This document shows, piece by piece, positions 4,195 to 7,663 of a stretch of DNA of 7,663 bases. The DNA comes from a bacterium (GTDB lineage: Bacteria > Patescibacteriota > Saccharimonadia > Saccharimonadales > HK-STAS-PATE-42). The notes below the pieces were generated by a model. That model made no database searches. It was not told the origin of the DNA and saw only the letters and a list, made by a program, of their open reading frames with translations. The stretch's first letter is position 1, and the number at the start of each line of letters is the position of its first letter. The stretch is taken from the NCBI GenBank assembly GCA_029781075.1, contig JAKOXJ010000026.1:1-7663 (forward strand). Direction: 5' to 3'. The translations under genes and the position numbers were made by a program.

Positions 4195-4803
4195 GGCAGT
4201 TTTTTCCATCGCAACCGTGCCTAACTCTGACCATTGCTTAGGGAATCGAGGATCAGCAGGAAGCATTATTTCAGATGACGTATGTTCGTTACTTAGGATA
4301 AGCTCTGGTATATGAGAAAGTGCAGCAGCCACCCCAAGTCTAACAACGGCTACGGCCCCGTTAATAGTTAGTTTAGCATAACATCCAACCAATATGTCCT
4401 TATCAAGCATGGGTAAGTCTTGAATTCCCTCTTCTGCCACTTCCCTAAATAAGCCGCTTATTGGGCCTGCATCTGAATCTGGCTCAATCTTACCACCGAG
4501 TAAGTCGAAGCTTCCCGAAAGCAGGGTGTTTGCAGAAGCTCCCACAAAGGGGATGGATCTGATTATTGAGCTAGCAATTGGTATAGTGGATCTTCTAACT
4601 GTTAAAACCCCTTCGTTTGCAATGTTTAGGGCTAACTTCCCGGCCATACCTCCTACATGCGATAGATGCTCGGCACCCGAGGCATGACCTATTAAACTCT
4701 TAAGGGGGCCAAGTGCGCACTCGCCTGATTGTAGGGCCTCGAAAATTGAGCGTAAGTCGTTAATGCAGCCCGGCTGAGCGGGACTAAGTTGTCTCAGAAC
4801 CAT
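4189..4803 (-). CDS. Hypothetical protein, 204 residues, family not recognised
   Basis: I do not recognise this protein. It is Gly/Ala/Ser/Ile/Leu-rich with two moderately hydrophobic stretches, about residues 72-104 (STIPIASSIIRSIPFVG onward) and 138-170 (ILVGCYAKLTINGAVAVV onward). These are broken by Arg and Lys and look like amphipathic or membrane-associating segments rather than clear transmembrane helices. Small-residue motifs (GHASGAEHLSHVGGMAGK, 39-56) recur in the N-terminal half. No signal peptide, metal-binding motif or nucleotide-binding loop is evident. It has its own promoter (TATAAT 13 bases before the ATG) starting at the miaA stop, and a short terminator at its 3' end, so it may be a separate unit despite its position between miaA and the TPR gene. 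It is likely a real gene, given its full-length clean frame and flanking signals. Confidence 0.7.
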   Translation of the reverse strand: MVLRQLSPAQPGCINDLRSIFEALQSGECALGPLKSLIGHASGAEHLSHVGGMAGKLALNIANEGVLTVRRSTIPIASSIIRSIPFVGASANTLLSGSFDLLGGKIEPDSDAGPISGLFREVAEEGIQDLPMLDKDILVGCYAKLTINGAVAVVRLGVAAALSHIPELILSNEHTSSEIMLPADPRFPKQWSELGTVAMEKTAA

Positions 4804-4816
4804 AATTGAACTAGTT

Positions 4817-4846
4817 ATTATACAATAAAGATGTATATAGTTTCAA
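4817..4846 (-). promoter_or_regulatory. Promoter of the 204-residue gene, overlapping the miaA stop
   Basis: TTGAAA (4841-4846, 5 of 6) and TATAAT (4817-4822, 6 of 6) with an 18-base spacer lie on the minus strand. The -35 overlaps the miaA TGA (4843-4845). The -10 ends 13 bases before the ATG, predicting a 5' UTR of about 6 bases with no Shine-Dalgarno sequence. Confidence 0.75.
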
Positions 4847-5580
4847 GATATAAAGTTAGAAACAATATTGATTGCTTCTTTCTTGTCTTTTGCCTCTTTG
4901 GCATATTCCCAACGTCTGTTAAAGGTTATTTGACGTTTGGCGAATTGCCAGATTTTTGTGTTCAACTTATCTAGCATCTCTTGCTCGGAACTGAACTCGC
5001 CATCAATAAACTGAGTGATTAGTTTATATTCGAGCCCAAGAGATCTTAGCCAAGCTTTACTGACTCCACTTTCTATAAGATTATTGACCTCACCCAACAT
5101 ATCCTCATTTTTCCATCGCCCTATTAGTCTCTTTTGGATATTATTTTTTATTAAATCTCTATCTGGGTTTAGACTAATAACTAAAGTATTAGGACGAAGA
5201 CCCTTCTTCTTAATGCTTTTCTTTCTAAATTTAGAGAATTTATACTGCTCTACTACACTCTCTATGTATAAACCTGTACCGCCGACAATAATAGGTAATT
5301 TATCTCTTGAAGATATTTCGTCAATTAGCTTGTTGCAGTCTTTTTTGAATCTGTATACATTATATTTTTCTTCTGGGTTGAGTATATCTATAAGATGATG
5401 TGGCACTCCCCTAGCCTCTTTCTTGGTAACCTTTCCAGATCCAACATCCAGACCCTTATAAACCTGACGAGAATCTGCAGATATAATTTCACCGCCTAAT
5501 TTTAGGGCAACTTCTATACCAAGAGAAGTTTTGCCAGATGCTGTTGGGCCAGCAATTACAATTAACTTTGGAGATTTCAT
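4843..5580 (-). CDS. miaA: tRNA dimethylallyltransferase MiaA
   Basis: MiaA transfers dimethylallyl from DMAPP to N6 of A37 in tRNAs reading UNN codons, the first step to i6A/ms2i6A. Features in order: P-loop GPTASGKT (11-18), DSRQVYKGLDVGSGK (36-50), PHHLID (60-65), GGTGLYIES (100-108) and the RQITFNRRW segment (216-224). At 245 residues it is shorter than E. coli MiaA (about 316). The insertion domain and the C-terminal tail are reduced, but all catalytic motifs remain. The tRNA-Tyr in this window has the A36-A37-A38 triplet it requires. The gene starts 6 bases after the dnaE stop, yet a TATAAT made from dnaE's last two codons lies 9 bases before the ATG, so it has both operon and leaderless-promoter potential. 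It is the only gene here ending in TGA. Confidence 0.95.
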   Translation of the reverse strand: MKSPKLIVIAGPTASGKTSLGIEVALKLGGEIISADSRQVYKGLDVGSGKVTKKEARGVPHHLIDILNPEEKYNVYRFKKDCNKLIDEISSRDKLPIIVGGTGLYIESVVEQYKFSKFRKKSIKKKGLRPNTLVISLNPDRDLIKNNIQKRLIGRWKNEDMLGEVNNLIESGVSKAWLRSLGLEYKLITQFIDGEFSSEQEMLDKLNTKIWQFAKRQITFNRRWEYAKEAKDKKEAINIVSNFIS

Positions 5581-5586
5581 TTGTGT

Positions 5587-7663
5587 CTAATTATAGCTTA
5601 GGCAATCGGTGCCAAAGATGTCACCCATCTCTGTTCGGGTGGTGGGGGTGACCATGATTTTGAATGGTAATTGAAGGGCTCTTTGGTTAGGCTTCTCTCC
5701 AAAGACTAGTATTAACCCGGTTGAGCCAGGGTTTTCTTTAGCAAGTTTTTTTAAATTGAGGAGGTCATTTTCGTACTTGTCTTTAACAATTTTAATGTAG
5801 ATCTTTTCTGTTTTGTCTTCTTGTATTGGTGGTTCAACCTCTACCTTGGAGCCCTTTTTTAGCTTAAGTTTTGAACCTGGTCCATCGTGGACAACCTGTT
5901 TATCAGTTTTGTTCTTAGCTTCAGGTTTTGGTTTTGTGGGATCAAAGTTTTTAAGGTCTTCTTCTGTAACTAGCTCAACTTCGTTGACCATCATCTTAAG
6001 ATCATCGGAGAGATTTCCATCTCTGTCTTTAGCGTCGAACTTACCTTTTGCAATTAGGACTGCATTAGGTTTATTTAGAATCGTTGCGAATTGTGTATAG
6101 GCTTTCGGGAAGATGATAAGCTCGATTTCTCCCCCCATATCAGCCATCGTCATGAAGGCCATTTTATCACCCTTCTTTGTGGTAATTTCTCTGCTAGCAG
6201 ACATTGTGCCCCCTACAACACCACTAGCGCCATCAACTTCTTCAGGAATAAGTTCTGATATATTCTCAGTATTGTGTTTTAGATATTCTTCATACTTATC
6301 AAGTGGGTGCGAGCTCAAGTATAGGCCGAGTAGTTCCCGTTCCCAGCCAAGCTTTTCATTGTCACTAACTTCCTCTTCAGATTTAATAATTATCAGATGA
6401 GTCTTTGATTCGCTAGAGTCACCAAAGAGATTCGCTTGGTTGCTGAGAGCCTCTTTGTCTCTTTTTTGGGAGAACGATACAAGAGTATCTAGCTGACTGA
6501 GTAGAGCCTGGCGAGTGTAGCCAAAAGAGTCAAAGCCTCCGGTTCTTATTAAAGATTCAACGACTTTTTTATTAACAGCAGAAGACGGTACGCGGGCAAA
6601 GAAGTCTTCTAGATCTTCAAACTCTCCATTATTATCTCTTTCTTCGATAATTTTTTCTGCCGCACCATGGCCTACATTCTTTATTGCTCCAAGACCAAAA
6701 CGAATAGTATTTTCATCTTTGACGATCGCAAAATCTGCGTAAGATTGATTAACGTCTGGATTCATGACTTTGATCCCGAGCTTCTTACAGTCTGATATCT
6801 CGATAGTTAGACGATCAATATTGTCGGCGTCAGAGGTCATGAGGGCTGCCATAAAGGCATCTGGATAGTGGGCTTTAAGGTAGGCTGTCTGGTAGGCAAT
6901 TAAACCGTAACAAACTGAGTGGGACTTGTTAAAACAGTAATCTGCAAAAGCCTCTAGTTGAGACCAGAACTTCTCAGCGAACTCTCGCTTAACACCAGAA
7001 TGAGATATCATACCTTCGACAAAGTCTGGTTTGACTTTGTCCATCATGGCTCTATTCTTTTTACCAACGGCTTTACGTAGGGTATCGGCCTGACCACCAG
7101 TAAAGCCACACATGTCTTTAGATATCTGCATGAACTGTTCTTGGTAGACTAAGATTCCATAAGTATTCTTTAGAGCATTTTCGAAGCCTGGGTGATCAAA
7201 AGTGACTTCTTGTCTGCCATTCTTGCGCTCAATAAAGTCTGGGATAAACTGTATTGGACCAGGGCGGTAAAGAGCAGTCATTGCAGCGATGTCCTCAAAC
7301 TCTTTTGGAATAAGCTGCTTTAAGTATTTTCGCATTCCGCCGGATTCTAACTGGAAAACACCTGTGGTGTCTGCTCGCTGCAACAACTCAAAAGTCTTTG
7401 GATCATCAAGTGGTATTGTATCTATATCGATATCAACGCTATAGACTTTTCTGATAATTCTAAGGGCATTATTGATAATTGTTAGGTTGCTCAAACCTAG
7501 GAAGTCCATTTTTAGCAAGCCAAGATCCTCAATCGGGTTCATCGTATACTGCGTTGCAAGACCTCCGTTTTTTGCGACATAAAGTGGAGCATAGTCAGTA
7601 ATATCTGTTGGTGCAATTACAACACCTGCGGCATGGACTCCGGCATTACGGATAGTGCCTTCT
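5587..7663 (-). CDS. dnaE: DNA polymerase III alpha subunit, C-terminal two thirds (5' end beyond window)
   Basis: Catalytic subunit of the replicative polymerase. The frame is open to the right edge, about 691 complete codons; the PHP domain and first catalytic Asp pair lie outside. Near the edge comes the palm sequence HAAGVVIAP...LTDY-like (DITDYAPLY) and GLLKMDFLGL. Numbering from the Met at 7542, D13 there matches the third catalytic Asp (D555 in E. coli). Then come TTGVFQLESGGMRKYLK (59-75) and ALYRPGP (90-96), YGILVYQEQFMQI (128-140), FNKSHSVCYGLIAYQTAYLK (204-223), a helix-hairpin-helix GAIKNVGHGAAEKII (285-299), the beta-clamp-binding pentapeptide QANLF (369-373) and an OB fold (about 440-525). 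A Lys-rich linker (530-570) leads to a C-terminal domain ending CLSYN. The Met at 7542 is internal, not the start. Confidence 0.97.
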   Translation of the reverse strand, partial: EGTIRNAGVHAAGVVIAPTDITDYAPLYVAKNGGLATQYTMNPIEDLGLLKMDFLGLSNLTIINNALRIIRKVYSVDIDIDTIPLDDPKTFELLQRADTTGVFQLESGGMRKYLKQLIPKEFEDIAAMTALYRPGPIQFIPDFIERKNGRQEVTFDHPGFENALKNTYGILVYQEQFMQISKDMCGFTGGQADTLRKAVGKKNRAMMDKVKPDFVEGMISHSGVKREFAEKFWSQLEAFADYCFNKSHSVCYGLIAYQTAYLKAHYPDAFMAALMTSDADNIDRLTIEISDCKKLGIKVMNPDVNQSYADFAIVKDENTIRFGLGAIKNVGHGAAEKIIEERDNNGEFEDLEDFFARVPSSAVNKKVVESLIRTGGFDSFGYTRQALLSQLDTLVSFSQKRDKEALSNQANLFGDSSESKTHLIIIKSEEEVSDNEKLGWERELLGLYLSSHPLDKYEEYLKHNTENISELIPEEVDGASGVVGGTMSASREITTKKGDKMAFMTMADMGGEIELIIFPKAYTQFATILNKPNAVLIAKGKFDAKDRDGNLSDDLKMMVNEVELVTEEDLKNFDPTKPKPEAKNKTDKQVVHDGPGSKLKLKKGSKVEVEPPIQEDKTEKIYIKIVKDKYENDLLNLKKLAKENPGSTGLILVFGEKPNQRALQLPFKIMVTPTTRTEMGDIFGTDCLSYN
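5590..5595 (-). promoter_or_regulatory. -10 box of miaA formed by the last two sense codons of dnaE
   Basis: The final Tyr-Asn codons of dnaE (TAT AAT) read as a perfect TATAAT, followed by the TAG stop and ending 9 bases before the miaA ATG. That is the same spacing as rsmD and tsaB. The -35 region is weak, so it may only supplement read-through from dnaE. Confidence 0.5.

Noticed and set aside
5015..5398. Forward 127-codon ORF inside miaA
   Set aside because: Shadow of miaA; Ser/Leu/Phe-rich as expected from the complement of Lys/Glu/Asp-rich coding sequence.
5813..6400. Two forward 95-codon ORFs opposite dnaE
   Set aside because: Antisense to the dnaE linker and OB-fold region; Ser/Pro-rich shadow products without start signals.
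1..7663. CRISPR array, insertion sequence, prophage or toxin-antitoxin content
   Set aside because: I saw no direct-repeat arrays, transposase-like reading frames, terminal inverted repeats or phage genes; the window is housekeeping chromosome.

Overview
The window looks like chromosomal DNA of a small-genome Patescibacteria/CPR bacterium, most likely Candidatus Saccharibacteria (TM7). This is an inference from gene style. TsaB is a one-lobe, 130-residue form, RsmD carries an HPMGER-type N-terminal motif, MiaA and HisRS are short, there is a glycine-rich RRM protein, and intergenic gaps are very small. UGA is used as a stop (miaA) and no gene needs UGA as a sense codon, which argues against the code-25 lineages (Gracilibacteria, Absconditabacteria).

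Layout. Positions 3-233 (+) hold the 3' end of an unrecognised gene, convergent with rsmD (249-818, -), the 16S rRNA methyltransferase. Divergent from rsmD are tRNA-Thr(UGU) and tRNA-Tyr(GUA), followed by a GC-rich terminator and then tsaB (+). A bidirectional terminator separates tsaB from five complete protein genes and one partial gene, all on the minus strand. In transcription order these are dnaE (3' two thirds, running off the right edge), miaA, an orphan 204-residue protein, a TPR protein, hisS and an RRM RNA-binding protein. No gap without a gene exceeds about 200 bases. The largest, 3202-3402 between the TPR gene and hisS, is not empty.

The standout feature is that 200-base gap. A perfect-consensus sigma70-type promoter (TTGACA, 17 bases, TATAAT) starts a transcript almost at the ATG of a 15-codon ORF, MYLIYSNVSAHHDHL. 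Three of the last five codons are His. The ORF is followed by a 1:2 hairpin, a 12-bp antiterminator pairing and a 10-bp intrinsic terminator with a U-tract, and then hisS. This is the textbook geometry of ribosome-mediated transcription attenuation, here sensing charged tRNA-His to control histidyl-tRNA synthetase.

A second pattern is leaderless expression. rsmD, tsaB, the leader peptide, the TPR gene and miaA each have a -10 hexamer ending 7-9 bases before the start codon, and the orphan gene has one 13 bases before. No gene has a convincing Shine-Dalgarno sequence. Several promoters are written into the last codons or stop codon of the upstream gene. The RRM gene is the exception: its inferred 5' UTR is about 100 bases and contains a 13-bp inverted repeat.

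Functionally the window is translation-heavy: two tRNAs, two A37 tRNA-modification genes (tsaB for t6A, miaA for i6A) whose substrate classes include exactly those tRNAs, an aminoacyl-tRNA synthetase, a 16S rRNA methylase and an RNA-binding protein, plus the replicative polymerase.
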